Below are positions 32,951-41,446 of a stretch of DNA of 64,000 nt, piece after piece; the stretch's first letter is position 1, and each line of letters opens with the position of its first letter. Source of the stretch: CALRGE01 sp964360635 (lineage in GTDB: Bacteria; Patescibacteriota; Gracilibacteria; UBA1369; 2-02-FULL-48-14); the NCBI GenBank assembly GCA_964360635.1, contig CAYHXO010000006.1, positions 1 to 64,000 of the forward strand, in the 5' to 3' direction. The notes under the pieces were generated by a model. The model was given only the letters and a program-made list of their open reading frames with translations. It was not told where the DNA came from and made no database searches. A program made the translations under genes and the position numbers.

Positions 32951-33285
32951 AACATCAACGCCATTTGGATTTTGATTCTTTTCATTATTGTTTCATCTAG
33001 ATTTGAGACGTGTTTTTGTATTCTAATTTTATCGATAGTTCTAATTTGAAATAAAAGAGCGACACTATCAAAATTTAGCTTTGAAATTCTTTTGTCTATA
33101 AAATATGTAGTGATGTGACCTTTTGCAGTGAGATTTTTTGTTAATGGAGCAACTATGACGGTGTTTAGATTTTTATTTAAAATATCATTTTGAAGAATTA
33201 GAATCGGTCGACAACCTGATTGTTCATGGACTTTAACAGGGTCAAGATTTGCGAGATAAATTCCGGCTTGTTTAATTTCAATCAT
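32947..33285 (-). CDS. MazF/PemK-family mRNA interferase toxin
   Basis: 112 aa. It opens with IKQAGIYLANLDPVKVHEQSGCRPILILQND (read in parts), the MazF strand pattern (GDIyxadLdPvxGsEqxgxRPvlViqnd). A later block, NTVIVAPLTKNLTAKGH, holds the conserved Thr. Length is normal. It is downstream of and overlaps its RHH antitoxin by 8 bp (33278-33285). It would cleave mRNA at short sequence motifs. It is convergent with the last zinc-ribbon gene. Confidence 0.9.
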   Translation of the reverse strand: MIEIKQAGIYLANLDPVKVHEQSGCRPILILQNDILNKNLNTVIVAPLTKNLTAKGHITTYFIDKRISKLNFDSVALLFQIRTIDKIRIQKHVSNLDETIMKRIKIQMALMF

Positions 33286-33505
33286 TTTTTGGCATTATTG
33301 CTAACCATTCATCTTCACTAGGAAGATCATCGAATTTTATTTTTGAAAGTGCCTTAGCATCTTTTTCAAGTTGAGTGTTGAGCAAATCTTTAATTGCATG
33401 TTCAATTAATGAGCTTTTACTTACACCTGATGTTTCTGTGAGATTATCTAACATTTCGTTTATGACAGGGTTAATTGTAATGGAGATACGGGTTTTACTT
33501 TGCAT
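33278..33505 (-). CDS. Ribbon-helix-helix antitoxin of the MazF-like toxin
   Basis: 75 aa. RHH pattern: strand RISITINPVINEML, helix 1, turn SGVSKSSLIEHAIKDLL, then a disordered acidic tail (KIKFDDLPSEDEW) that should bind the toxin. It is the first gene of the pair and probably autoregulates. The direct-repeat copy at 33581 lies 75 bp upstream. Confidence 0.85.
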   Translation of the reverse strand: MQSKTRISITINPVINEMLDNLTETSGVSKSSLIEHAIKDLLNTQLEKDAKALSKIKFDDLPSEDEWLAIMPKND

Positions 33506-33580
33506 AGTATGTAATATTAGTAATATTAATTATACATACTTATATCTTACTGAACAAGAATAATAAGCACTAAACCTGAA

Positions 33581-33600
33581 AAAGTCCTGAATTATTCCTG
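33581..33600. repeat. Direct repeat, left copy (module boundary candidate)
   Basis: AAAGTCCTGAATTATTCCTG; 19 of 20 bases are identical to 39140-39159, same orientation. It overlaps a local dyad GAATTATT-CCTGC-AATAATTC (33589-33609) not present in the other copy. The two copies bracket the TraG-like/effector-like/MFS/HicBA segment. Confidence 0.65.
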
Positions 33601-33622
33601 CAATAATTCCACCCTCAACAGG

Positions 33623-33651
33623 TTGACGGAGCCGCTATAATAAGGTATAAT
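33623..33651 (+). promoter_or_regulatory. Consensus promoter of the TraG-like gene, leaderless
   Basis: -35 TTGACG (33623-33628), a 17-nt spacer and a perfect -10 TATAAT (33646-33651), then 6 nt (TACTCT) to the ATG at 33658. Confidence 0.8.
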
Positions 33652-33657
33652 TACTCT

Positions 33658-35901
33658 ATGGATTTTTTACATGTAATAGTCCCACAGGGAACGGCTGAAA
33701 ATCCGAAAAAAGAAGGACTTTTCCTTCAGTTTTTGCAGAATCTACATAAAACGGCACATCATAAACATTTGTCGTTTGAACTTTTTGGTTATAATCAATA
33801 CACATATTTTTTTATTGGTTGCGAGCCGGATATTACAAAACTTGTAGAGGGTTTGATTTATTCAAGCTACCCGGATGCAGAAATTAGACCTGTAAAAGAC
33901 TATACAACTGTCTATGATCCCAAAAAACATGTTTTGCTGGGAACTAGCGCAAAGTTTGCAATGAGCGATATTTATCCCTTCAAAGCTTACGATGAATTTG
34001 AGGTGGATTCCCTATCTTCGATTTTTTCAGTAATTTCGAAATTGGGAAGAAATGATCATGCTTGGGTACAAATTTTGACGGTACCGATTGATGAAGATTG
34101 GAAGTATCATTTTTTGAGAAAATTCAGAATGCGACTTAATAGATTTTTGCGAAGATTCCGTTTGAAGAATTATGTTCGAATGAAAGAAAAATCAGAATAT
34201 TACAAAGAAGAAGAGGCACTTTTTATTCATAAATCAGAGCATGAACCATTTAAAGTTCAAATTCGATTTGGAGCAGTGTCTGACAAAGAAGATGAAGCAC
34301 AGAAAAATTTATTAGCGCTTTCGAAGGCATTTTTTCAGTTTAATAAAACAGATGCAAATCATTTTGAATTGGAAAAAGTTAAAAAGGGCGCTGCATTTTT
34401 GCGTGAATATCAAAGTAGACATATTGATAACGGCGCGATTGTTAGCGATCATGAATTGGCTACATTTTTCCATATTCCGAATGCAGATCACGTTCCACAC
34501 GTTGTGCATGTGATGGCAAAAAAACATGAGCCACCAAAAGATTTACCAACCGGCGGCCCGGATGTTTGTATGTTTGGAATGACAAATTACCATAATAATT
34601 TTCAGCACTTTGGAATTAAACGTGATGATAGACGAAGGCATCTTTATCTTGTTGGAAAGAGCGGAACCGGTAAATCAAAAATGCTTGAGCTTTTGATTCA
34701 GGCAGATATAAATGCCGGGAAAGGTATTGGTGTTTTAGACCCGCACGGTGATCTTGTGGATAACATTTTGCGAATGATTCCTGAATCAAGAATGAAGGAT
34801 GTAATTTTGTTCGATCCTTCTGATACTGAGTTCCCTATCGCATTTAATCCGCTCGAAAAAGTTGATGAAAAATTCAAGATGCAAATCACAATTGGTTTCA
34901 TTGATATTTTCAAAAAACTATTCGGCGGAAACTGGTCTGATCGTTTGGAACACGTTTTGCGATATACAACTTTAGCGCTTTTAGATTCCCCGAACACAAC
35001 GGTACTTTCAATTTTGAAAATGCTTTCTGATAAAAATTACCGTCAGAAAATTGTGGCAAGAATTGAAGATTCAGTGGTGAAAAATTTCTGGGTGAATGAA
35101 TTTGCTGGATGGAGCGAGAAGTTTGATAGCGAGGCGATTACTCCACTTTTGAATAAAGTTGGACAGTTGGTTTCAACAAATATGATTCGAAATATTATCG
35201 GTCAGCCGGTGAATACTTTCAATATTCGAGACATAATGGACAATAAAAAAATCCTCTTAATGAAAGTCTCAAAAGGGCTTCTTGGAGAGGAAAATTCACA
35301 GTTAGTTGGAGCAATGATTATCACGAAAATTTATCAAGCAGCAATGGCTAGAGCAGACATGCGAGAAGACGATAGAAGTGATTTTTATTTCTATGTGGAT
35401 GAGTTCCAAAACTTTGCAACAAATACATTTTCTGAGATTTTATCTGAAGCGCGAAAATACAGATTGAACATGACTATTGCTCACCAATATATTGGACAGC
35501 TTTCAGACCTCGTTAGAAAAACAGTTTTTGGTAACGTTGGTACAATTGTAAACTTTCGTGTTGGTGCGGAAGATGCGGTGATTTTGGCAGAAGAATACAC
35601 TCCGATTTTCAATGTTCGAGATATTATTAATCTTGGAGTTCGAGAATTTTATACAAAAATGTCCGTACAAGGTGAACTTTCAGAAGCTTTTTCAGGCCGA
35701 ACTTTAGATATCAAATATAACCCTGTTGATAAGACTCGTGAAATTATTGATATTTCTCGTGCTGCTTATTGCCACCCTCGTGAAGAGGTTGAAGAAATGT
35801 TGAAAAAATGGGATGAAGGAAAAATTGAAGAACCCGGTGCTATTGCTCCAAAGAACGATGTTATTGAAGAAGCCGCGGAGTTTGAGATGCCTTTGATTTA
35901 A
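33658..35901 (+). CDS. TraG/VirD4-like (DUF87-type) ATPase
   Basis: 747 aa. The N-terminal half (1-300, DUF8128-like, no clear membrane segment) has a basic patch near 155-170. The ATPase half has Walker A GKSGTGKS (333-340), LDPHGDLVDNIL, Walker B FYFYVDEFQNFAT (about 578), and ARKYRLNMTIAHQYIGQL, the pattern of conjugative coupling proteins and HerA-like motors. It would use ATP to move DNA or protein. No relaxase or other type IV secretion genes are nearby. Similar solitary ATPases are common in CPR genomes. Two effector-like genes follow 3 and 12 bp later, on the same strand. Confidence 0.88.
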   Translation: MDFLHVIVPQGTAENPKKEGLFLQFLQNLHKTAHHKHLSFELFGYNQYTYFFIGCEPDITKLVEGLIYSSYPDAEIRPVKDYTTVYDPKKHVLLGTSAKFAMSDIYPFKAYDEFEVDSLSSIFSVISKLGRNDHAWVQILTVPIDEDWKYHFLRKFRMRLNRFLRRFRLKNYVRMKEKSEYYKEEEALFIHKSEHEPFKVQIRFGAVSDKEDEAQKNLLALSKAFFQFNKTDANHFELEKVKKGAAFLREYQSRHIDNGAIVSDHELATFFHIPNADHVPHVVHVMAKKHEPPKDLPTGGPDVCMFGMTNYHNNFQHFGIKRDDRRRHLYLVGKSGTGKSKMLELLIQADINAGKGIGVLDPHGDLVDNILRMIPESRMKDVILFDPSDTEFPIAFNPLEKVDEKFKMQITIGFIDIFKKLFGGNWSDRLEHVLRYTTLALLDSPNTTVLSILKMLSDKNYRQKIVARIEDSVVKNFWVNEFAGWSEKFDSEAITPLLNKVGQLVSTNMIRNIIGQPVNTFNIRDIMDNKKILLMKVSKGLLGEENSQLVGAMIITKIYQAAMARADMREDDRSDFYFYVDEFQNFATNTFSEILSEARKYRLNMTIAHQYIGQLSDLVRKTVFGNVGTIVNFRVGAEDAVILAEEYTPIFNVRDIINLGVREFYTKMSVQGELSEAFSGRTLDIKYNPVDKTREIIDISRAAYCHPREEVEEMLKKWDEGKIEEPGAIAPKNDVIEEAAEFEMPLI

Positions 35902-35904
35902 TTT

Positions 35905-36897
35905 ATGGAAGACCAAAAAAAATGGTGGGAGGATGCTCATGCGGAAATACCTAGACATGCAACGAAAATTGTCTGTGATACGGATAAAAATAAAATTCTT
36001 AAACTAAAATCAGGGGATGAGTTGAATGTAAATGTAATTGATTCAAAAAATAAAAAGTTTGAGGTTAAGATATCTATAAAAACCATTGAGTTAATTGGAG
36101 AGATTTATTCAGTTGAAGGTTTTACAATCAATAAATATCCGATTAATCTGGAGCTTAGTTTTAGTGATCCTGAATCTAGTTTAATTTGGTGGCATGGTCA
36201 AAAACCTAGAGAGCTAAAAACTGATGAAGATGAATTTATAGACAATCCTGTTGTAAGAGAAATGTATCGAGCAAAATTGGAATTAATTCAAAATTATTCC
36301 GATAATTTTCCACATTCCGATGGGCCTGAAAATATAGATTTACCAAAAAATAAAGCGGAATTTAGTACTAGTCAAAATCGATTTGAAAATGAGTTAAGTC
36401 CATATCAAACGAAATTCAGCAATCATGAACAAACACAGATTTTTTGGAGAGGGAATGAAAATATCGGTCATAAATTACATTTAAATGTGGCTCTAAATAA
36501 CGTGAAGAAAGTGTCTGAATATCTCATAAGAAATCGGATACTACATAAATATTTATCCGGAGGAGAAGTTGATGACGGGAAAATTTTTACTATATATGGC
36601 GGCTCAAAAAAAAATACTGATAAAATTGCTAAACAAATTTCTGATGATCTAAAAAATGAGCTGTGCAAACCTCTTGCCAATGGCGAAGTGGAATATGCAC
36701 CGAATGTTGTCGGTAGATTTTTCCCAAGAGGTGATGATTTTGCACAGTATGGGCTTGGACTCAAAGGTATCACTCCAAAATATGAATTCGTTCACAATCT
36801 TGTTGATGGTAAAAATCCTCAACTTTTACCGATCGCTTTTAAAGCATCTTTTGATGAATTATCAGCAAGATATGGAGAATATTTTTATGGGAACTAA
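35905..36897 (+). CDS. Phosphothreonine-lyase-like domain protein (SpvC/OspF/LanL lyase type)
   Basis: 330 aa. Residues 188-290 match the lyase pattern of SpvC/OspF effectors and the lyase domain of class III/IV lanthionine synthetases. There is GHKLHLNV (Lys190, His192), a following helix, HKYL (Lys215), GKIFTIYGG (Tyr231), and NVVGRFFPRGDDF (Arg271, Arg275). These are the positions of the catalytic Lys/His/Lys/Tyr/Arg set, which removes phosphate from phospho-Ser/Thr by beta-elimination. The N-terminal 1-110 is beta-rich and unknown. There is no kinase or cyclase domain and no signal peptide. The tail ASFDELSARYGEYF recurs in the next protein. The match was made by eye and is inferred. Confidence 0.5.
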   Translation: MEDQKKWWEDAHAEIPRHATKIVCDTDKNKILKLKSGDELNVNVIDSKNKKFEVKISIKTIELIGEIYSVEGFTINKYPINLELSFSDPESSLIWWHGQKPRELKTDEDEFIDNPVVREMYRAKLELIQNYSDNFPHSDGPENIDLPKNKAEFSTSQNRFENELSPYQTKFSNHEQTQIFWRGNENIGHKLHLNVALNNVKKVSEYLIRNRILHKYLSGGEVDDGKIFTIYGGSKKNTDKIAKQISDDLKNELCKPLANGEVEYAPNVVGRFFPRGDDFAQYGLGLKGITPKYEFVHNLVDGKNPQLLPIAFKASFDELSARYGEYFYGN

Positions 36898-36906
36898 TAC
36901 TTTTAT

Positions 36907-37479
36907 ATGTCTGAAACAAATCCTGAAAATCAAAAAAATATAATTGCCGAACTTTATCAAACTGAAGTAATTGAAAATGACGAAAGATATTATGGAGCGC
37001 ATGGAACTCCTACTAAAGAATTGGCTGATAAAATATTAGCAGAAGGAATAATAACTATGCACTCCGGAGATTTAGGCCGAACTTGTTTGGCAATACCTAC
37101 TGATCCTGCCAAAGCCGGAAATATTTTGCTGAATTATGAACATCGTCAGCCATTAAAATACATTGTGATTGTTTCATATAAATTAGGAATCCGTGATCAC
37201 CAAATCATTCAAGAGGATGTGCCGGAGCTTATGGCTAAAGCTGTTCCTGGATATGAAAGTTATAATTCATATGTTCATAAAATTTCTCCTCAATTTATAA
37301 AGGGTTATTTTGATTGTATTGAGAATAAATTTGTGAAAAATCCGCTTTATGATTCAAATGCCGAACCTGTTACAACTAGGCGTTCGCAATTTCCTCAAGT
37401 TACCTTAGAAGAATTGTCTTCTCAATATGGAGAAACAGCTGTTAAAATAACAGAAACTAATCCTGACGATTGGGTATGA
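36907..37479 (+). CDS. Putative ADP-ribosyltransferase-like protein
   Basis: 190 aa. YYGAHGTPTKELADKILAEG (about 28-47) has the HGT motif and helix typical of ART/PARP-like folds. It is followed by GDLGRTCLAIPTDPAKAG, the strand LKYIVIVSYKLG, and a final SYVHKISPQFIKGYF resembling the last strands of such enzymes. A catalytic Glu is not obvious. The tail VTLEELSSQYGETAV repeats the tail motif of the preceding protein. It starts 10 bp after that gene and shares ATGA with the MFS gene, so all are one operon. The ART assignment is tentative. Confidence 0.4.
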   Translation: MSETNPENQKNIIAELYQTEVIENDERYYGAHGTPTKELADKILAEGIITMHSGDLGRTCLAIPTDPAKAGNILLNYEHRQPLKYIVIVSYKLGIRDHQIIQEDVPELMAKAVPGYESYNSYVHKISPQFIKGYFDCIENKFVKNPLYDSNAEPVTTRRSQFPQVTLEELSSQYGETAVKITETNPDDWV

Positions 37480-38648
37480 AATCCAAAATCCTTCAGAACA
37501 TTCCGAAACTATATTTAATGCAGTTTTTTTCGGAGCTGATTTTCTTTATTCCTATAATGATCCCATTTTTTGGAGGGTTAGGATTTTCGATGAAAGAGAT
37601 TTTGATGCTGGAAGGTGCTTTTGCCGCGATGTTGGTACTTTTTGAAATTCCATCAGGATATTTTTCGGATAGAGTTGGTAGAAAAAAGACATTGATACTC
37701 GGTACATTAATTCAGCTGATTGGATTAATCTTATTTGTTTTCTCTAATGAGTATTTATGGTTTTTTATTGGCGAGTTAATAATTGGTATTGGTAGTAGTT
37801 TGGTTTCCGGAACTGTTGAGGCTTTGATTTTTGAAAGTCTTGCTGAGGCAAAACAAAGTTCAAAATATAAAAAAATCCAAGGAAATATTTTTTCATTTGC
37901 AAGAATCGGTTCGCTTTTCAGCAATATTTTAGGAGCAATGTTGGCAATTATTTCAATCAGACTTCCTTTTCACTTAACTCTAATTACATGGACAATTTGG
38001 TTCTTAATTAATTTAACTTTAATTGAGCCAGAGAAACATGAGATGGAATCTGAGAAGTGGCAGCACTTTAAACGTATTTTTAGAGAAACTTTCGGCGGTA
38101 ATAAAAAATTGGGATTATTCATTGTTTACTCATCAATTCCATATGGTTTTTTCTTTATAACTTTCTGGCTTTATCAGAGATATATGGAGTTTATAGAATT
38201 GCCGATTTTTTATTTTGGATTCGTGATTGCAGCAATGAATATTGCGTCAATTATCGGTTCAAAATATGGTAAAGAGATTGAGGATTTTGTCGGCCAAAAA
38301 CTTTGCATGATCTTACTACCTCTCGTTGCAGTTTTAGATTGGATTTTGCTCGCGAATATTCAAACATTTTGGGCGATTCCTTTTTTAACAATTACAAGCC
38401 TGCTTTGGGGATTAACGATGCCATTATTTTATGACTACATTCAACAAACAATAAGTAACGATAGACGAGCTACTGTTCTTTCAATTCGAAGCTTTTTCTC
38501 ACGCGGAATTTATTTTGTATTCTCACCACTTTTAGGAACCATAACGGATTTGTGGGGAATACAAGATGCACTATTAGCTTCTGCTATTTTGCTGTTTATT
38601 TTTAGCGGGGCGAGTTGGATTAGCCTAAGGAAAGTTGGGGTTTTATAA
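37476..38648 (+). CDS. MFS transporter
   Basis: 390 aa from the ATG at 37476, chosen for its ATGA overlap with the previous stop; an upstream TTG at 37470 is possible. About 11-12 hydrophobic segments are seen. Between helices 2 and 3 lies the MFS motif A, GYFSDRVGRKKTL. The family moves small solutes with a proton or other ion; the substrate is unknown. It closes the operon of the TraG-like ATPase and effector-like genes, and its end overlaps the convergent hicA by 6 bp. Confidence 0.9.
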   Translation: MKSKILQNIPKLYLMQFFSELIFFIPIMIPFFGGLGFSMKEILMLEGAFAAMLVLFEIPSGYFSDRVGRKKTLILGTLIQLIGLILFVFSNEYLWFFIGELIIGIGSSLVSGTVEALIFESLAEAKQSSKYKKIQGNIFSFARIGSLFSNILGAMLAIISIRLPFHLTLITWTIWFLINLTLIEPEKHEMESEKWQHFKRIFRETFGGNKKLGLFIVYSSIPYGFFFITFWLYQRYMEFIELPIFYFGFVIAAMNIASIIGSKYGKEIEDFVGQKLCMILLPLVAVLDWILLANIQTFWAIPFLTITSLLWGLTMPLFYDYIQQTISNDRRATVLSIRSFFSRGIYFVFSPLLGTITDLWGIQDALLASAILLFIFSGASWISLRKVGVL

Positions 38649-38840
38649 GTCTGCATCTCTAAAAATCTGCTTTATTATTTTGGGATGTAGAGTTTTTGAG
38701 GTGTGAAATGGTATAGTTAAACGAATTCCGGATTCATTTTTGTAGATTCTATGGCTTCCACTTTGTCGGATAAGTTTAAATCCACGCTTCTCGACCAAAG
38801 TAGCCAAATCCTTGGCATTTAATCTAGGTAATTTGACCAT
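38643..38840 (-). CDS. hicA: HicA family mRNA interferase toxin (second pair)
   Basis: 65 aa from the ATG at 38840 (MVKLPRLNAKDLATLVEKRG), 2 bp after the hicB stop. A longer frame that overlaps hicB is rejected. The RQSGSHRIYKNE motif holds the catalytic His, and a VxIPFHTSKTLHPKI-like C-terminal block follows. It is convergent with the MFS gene. Confidence 0.88.
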   Translation of the reverse strand: MVKLPRLNAKDLATLVEKRGFKLIRQSGSHRIYKNESGIRLTIPFHTSKTLHPKIIKQIFRDADL

Positions 38841-38842
38841 AA

Positions 38843-39091
38843 TTAAATGCTTACCTGAAGTGAAGTGACATTTATGGATTTGGGGCTTCTCCAAGTTTGC
38901 CCTTCCTCCATTCTGTCCTCAATGTGGAGTTTTATGACATCTTTAATATTAAAAAGCGCCTGCTCATAAGTTTCGCCTTGAGTGTAACAGCCCTGTAACT
39001 GCGGACAGTAAGCAAAGAAACCACTATTGTCTTCTTCTATTATCACCGTAAAAAGTTGTTTCTTTTTCATGAAATCGATATATGTTTTCAT
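38843..39091 (-). CDS. hicB: HicB family antitoxin (second pair)
   Basis: 82 aa. HicB core GFFAYCPQLQGCYTQGETYEQALFNIKDVIKLHIED (read in parts), then a short polar tail. No DNA-binding domain is obvious. It precedes hicA in the usual antitoxin-first order. MKKKQLF at 39070 is an alternative start. It is similar to the antitoxin at 1170 over the core. The right-hand direct repeat (39140) lies 48 bp upstream. Confidence 0.87.
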   Translation of the reverse strand: MKTYIDFMKKKQLFTVIIEEDNSGFFAYCPQLQGCYTQGETYEQALFNIKDVIKLHIEDRMEEGQTWRSPKSINVTSLQVSI

Positions 39092-39139
39092 ATAGATTAT
39101 ATTATGGATTAAGTAATAAGGATAGCCTTCAAAACTGAC

Positions 39140-39159
39140 AAAGTCCTGAATAATTCCTG
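39140..39159. repeat. Direct repeat, right copy (module boundary candidate)
   Basis: AAAGTCCTGAATAATTCCTG; 19 of 20 bases match the copy at 33581-33600. The bases to its left (AAACTGAC vs AACCTGAA) are also partly alike. Confidence 0.65.
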
Positions 39160-39218
39160 AATTTTTCAGAAAGAACTTGACATATTAATCACAAAAAATG
39201 TTTAGCATAAAATTTACC

Positions 39219-39243
39219 TGAAAAAGTGTTCCCGGGAACACTT
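39219..39243 (-). terminator. Rho-independent terminator of the purH-purP operon
   Basis: A perfect 20-bp palindrome AAGTGTTCCCGGGAACACTT (39224-39243). On the minus strand it is followed by TTT, making TTTTT with its own end. It lies 25 bp past the last purP stop. Confidence 0.75.
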
Positions 39244-39267
39244 CTCAATCTATAAATTATAAAATAA

Positions 39268-40377
39268 TTAAGTCAGAATCTGGCTCAACTTCTTCGTCTT
39301 AATCGCCTCTTTAATTTCGATTGCGATTCTTTCACCGTAGCTCATTGGTTCGCCCCAGAGATAACTTGTGTAAGGTGTGAATTTTGTTCCTGGAGAACCT
39401 GGAATTCGCATTGAGACGTCGAAAATTACTAATTCTTCTCGGCCATTTTCAGAGGCAACGGCGCCTTGTAATGCGAAAGGACCGATTATGCCGGGCTTTG
39501 AGTGTTTCTGTGTGGCTGCAACGAATCTCTCACCAATTTCATAGGCTTTTTCTACAAGTGATTCTTTGATTGTTACTGCGAAGTGACCGGTTTCAATCAT
39601 GGTTGGGTTGTAGCCTGAGTTTAAAAGTTCTGATTGAACATTTGAGTTTAGGCGAAGAAATCCATCAAGACTAGTTTGGCGTCGAGCATCAGTTCCCATT
39701 AATTCGAGTCGTTTTGAAAGTGGGGAATAGAAAAAGTTGAAGTTCACTTGAGCGCCAATTATGAATTCTTCGATTACTGCTTTTTCTAGCCCGGCTTTTG
39801 TGATTTGACCTTTTTTGATCATAGCAGATGATTTTTCTTCATAGTCTTTTTGGCTCACTGCAACAAAGAATGCGCGTTCGTAAGAACGAGTTGCTTCATT
39901 AACTTTCACAATGACAGGACGGTCAATTTTTGATGGAGAACTTATCATTTTTGGTATTCTTATTCCGGCTTGTTCAAGCAACCAGTACTGATTTTTTTCA
40001 ACATCACGTTCTTCAAGACGAACCATATGACGAGTGCCGAAAATTGGAATTTCGAAGTTTTTTTCGATCTGGTCAAAGTCGCAATAAACCCAAAAATAAC
40101 GATTGTGAATGAAAATTACATTTCGTTTTTTTAGTTCTTTTTGGACTTCTGGTTTTGTAATATCAGAAAATTTGTCTACTAAAATTACTTCATCAATGCA
40201 GCCTAGGCCATCACGAGTTTTGTAATATTCCGCGTAAGTTTTTTCACGACCTTTTTGGCAAACAGCGAGAGTTTTGAAGCCATGTTTTTTTGCTCCGGCG
40301 CAAACGTCTAGTGCGCTGTGACCTCCGAGAACTGCAATTGTCACGTCCTTTGGAGTGATTTTATTGTTTGTTTTCAT
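39268..40377 (-). CDS. PurP-like ATP-grasp ligase (divergent paralogue)
   Basis: 369 aa. It aligns along its length with archaeal PurP, the formate-dependent 5-formaminoimidazole-4-carboxamide ribonucleotide synthetase. Blocks: TIAVLGGHSALDVCAGAKKHG (in parts), RHMVRLEERDVEKNQYWLLEQAGI, an ATP-grasp Lys/Glu core in VIVKVNEATR, AVIEEFIIGAQVNFNFFYSPL, GPFALQGAV and FDVSMRIPGSPGT. It departs from PurP at the GSH loop (GGHSA), at the Gly-rich loop (VNEATRSYERAFF replaces HGAKGGFGYFI) and at SARI-equivalent residues, so its substrate may differ. It is last in the operon and overlaps the other purP by 4 bp (ATGA). Confidence 0.82.
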   Translation of the reverse strand: MKTNNKITPKDVTIAVLGGHSALDVCAGAKKHGFKTLAVCQKGREKTYAEYYKTRDGLGCIDEVILVDKFSDITKPEVQKELKKRNVIFIHNRYFWVYCDFDQIEKNFEIPIFGTRHMVRLEERDVEKNQYWLLEQAGIRIPKMISSPSKIDRPVIVKVNEATRSYERAFFVAVSQKDYEEKSSAMIKKGQITKAGLEKAVIEEFIIGAQVNFNFFYSPLSKRLELMGTDARRQTSLDGFLRLNSNVQSELLNSGYNPTMIETGHFAVTIKESLVEKAYEIGERFVAATQKHSKPGIIGPFALQGAVASENGREELVIFDVSMRIPGSPGTKFTPYTSYLWGEPMSYGERIAIEIKEAIKTKKLSQILT

Positions 40378-41402
40378 CCTAGAATATCTTGTAAACGGCC
40401 AGATTGAATTGCTGTTTTAATTTCGCGAGCTACACGACGACCAGTAGACATTGGCTCGTTATATTTTAACCAAGTATATGGTGAACCATTTGTGTAAGGA
40501 TTTGTTCCTGCGACAATTCTTGCAGATATTTCGAAAACACGGAAATTTAAATTTGGATCAATAATTCCTTCGAGACAGAAAGGACCGTAAAGACCCTTTG
40601 GAACTCCGTCGAGTTTTTTTGAAGCCGCAACAACATCTTCACCAATTTTGAAAAACATCGGCAACATTGATTCACGCACAACAATCGGAATATTTCCTGT
40701 GATTGTGTAACTGGTTTGAATTCCGGCATCGAGCTGATCTTTGGCGGCAATTCGACCGATTGAGTCTGCGTTTGATTCATAACGTTTATCGAAGCTCATG
40801 ATTTCAAGTTCACCTGTGAGTGCCGATTGAAAGTAATGAACATACATAGGAACTCCAACAATATATTCTTGAATAACATAATCATCAGGATCTTTAAATT
40901 TTTTAATTCTTTCGTAGAATTCTTCAGTTGAATTTGCAATAAAATAACCGAAGCCACCTTTTGCTCCGTGGAATTTCACGATTGCCGGACCGTCAATTTC
41001 TTCCGGAGTTTTATAAATTTTAGGCAGATTTAAACCCGCATCTTGAAGCCAAACTCTTTCCATTGATCGGTCTGATTCCCAGATCAAAATTCCTTTTGAT
41101 CCGTAGTGCATTGCCTTTAGCGAATCTTTGATTTTCTGAGGACCAAGATAACTAACAAAACTTCCGTGCGGAATTACGATTGCATTTTTTCCCATCAGAA
41201 TTTTCTCGATTTCAAAAAAATTCTCGAAAGAATCTATTTCGATTATTTCATCGGCTACTCCATAACTATCGTATGGTTTGCGCGTTTCTTTAGTACAAAT
41301 CGCTATTGCCTTCATGCCTTCATCACGAGCACCCTTGAGGATTTGGAGAGCCGTGTGGCTCCCTAGTGTGGCTATCGCAAAATCTTTAATATCGTTGCTC
41401 AT
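40374..41402 (-). CDS. purP: Formate-dependent FAICAR synthetase (archaeal-type PurP)
   Basis: 342 aa. It resembles archaeal PurP very closely: FAIATLGSHTALQILKGA, VIPHGSFVSYLG, ILIWESDRSMERVWLQDAGL, AIVKFHGAKGGFGYFIANST, YVHYFQSALTGELEIMSFDKRYESN (in parts), YTITGNIPIVVRESMLP and GPFCLEGI. The family makes FAICAR from AICAR, formate and ATP. The operon already encodes bifunctional PurH, which makes FAICAR from AICAR with 10-formyl-tetrahydrofolate, so this would be an alternative route. PurP is chiefly archaeal, and its occurrence beside bacterial purH suggests transfer. It lies 44 bp downstream of purH. Confidence 0.88.
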   Translation of the reverse strand: MSNDIKDFAIATLGSHTALQILKGARDEGMKAIAICTKETRKPYDSYGVADEIIEIDSFENFFEIEKILMGKNAIVIPHGSFVSYLGPQKIKDSLKAMHYGSKGILIWESDRSMERVWLQDAGLNLPKIYKTPEEIDGPAIVKFHGAKGGFGYFIANSTEEFYERIKKFKDPDDYVIQEYIVGVPMYVHYFQSALTGELEIMSFDKRYESNADSIGRIAAKDQLDAGIQTSYTITGNIPIVVRESMLPMFFKIGEDVVAASKKLDGVPKGLYGPFCLEGIIDPNLNFRVFEISARIVAGTNPYTNGSPYTWLKYNEPMSTGRRVAREIKTAIQSGRLQDILG

Positions 41403-41446
41403 TTGAGCTATTCTATCAATTTTTTGAGTTTTGTCGAGGGAAAATT

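Noticed and set aside
33658..35901. Full type IV secretion or conjugation locus
   Set aside because: Only the coupling-type ATPase is present; no relaxase, VirB4 or pilus genes adjoin it.
39224..39243. 20-bp palindrome as a repressor operator
   Set aside because: It lies just past the end of the purP operon and is followed by a T-run on that strand, so a terminator is simpler.
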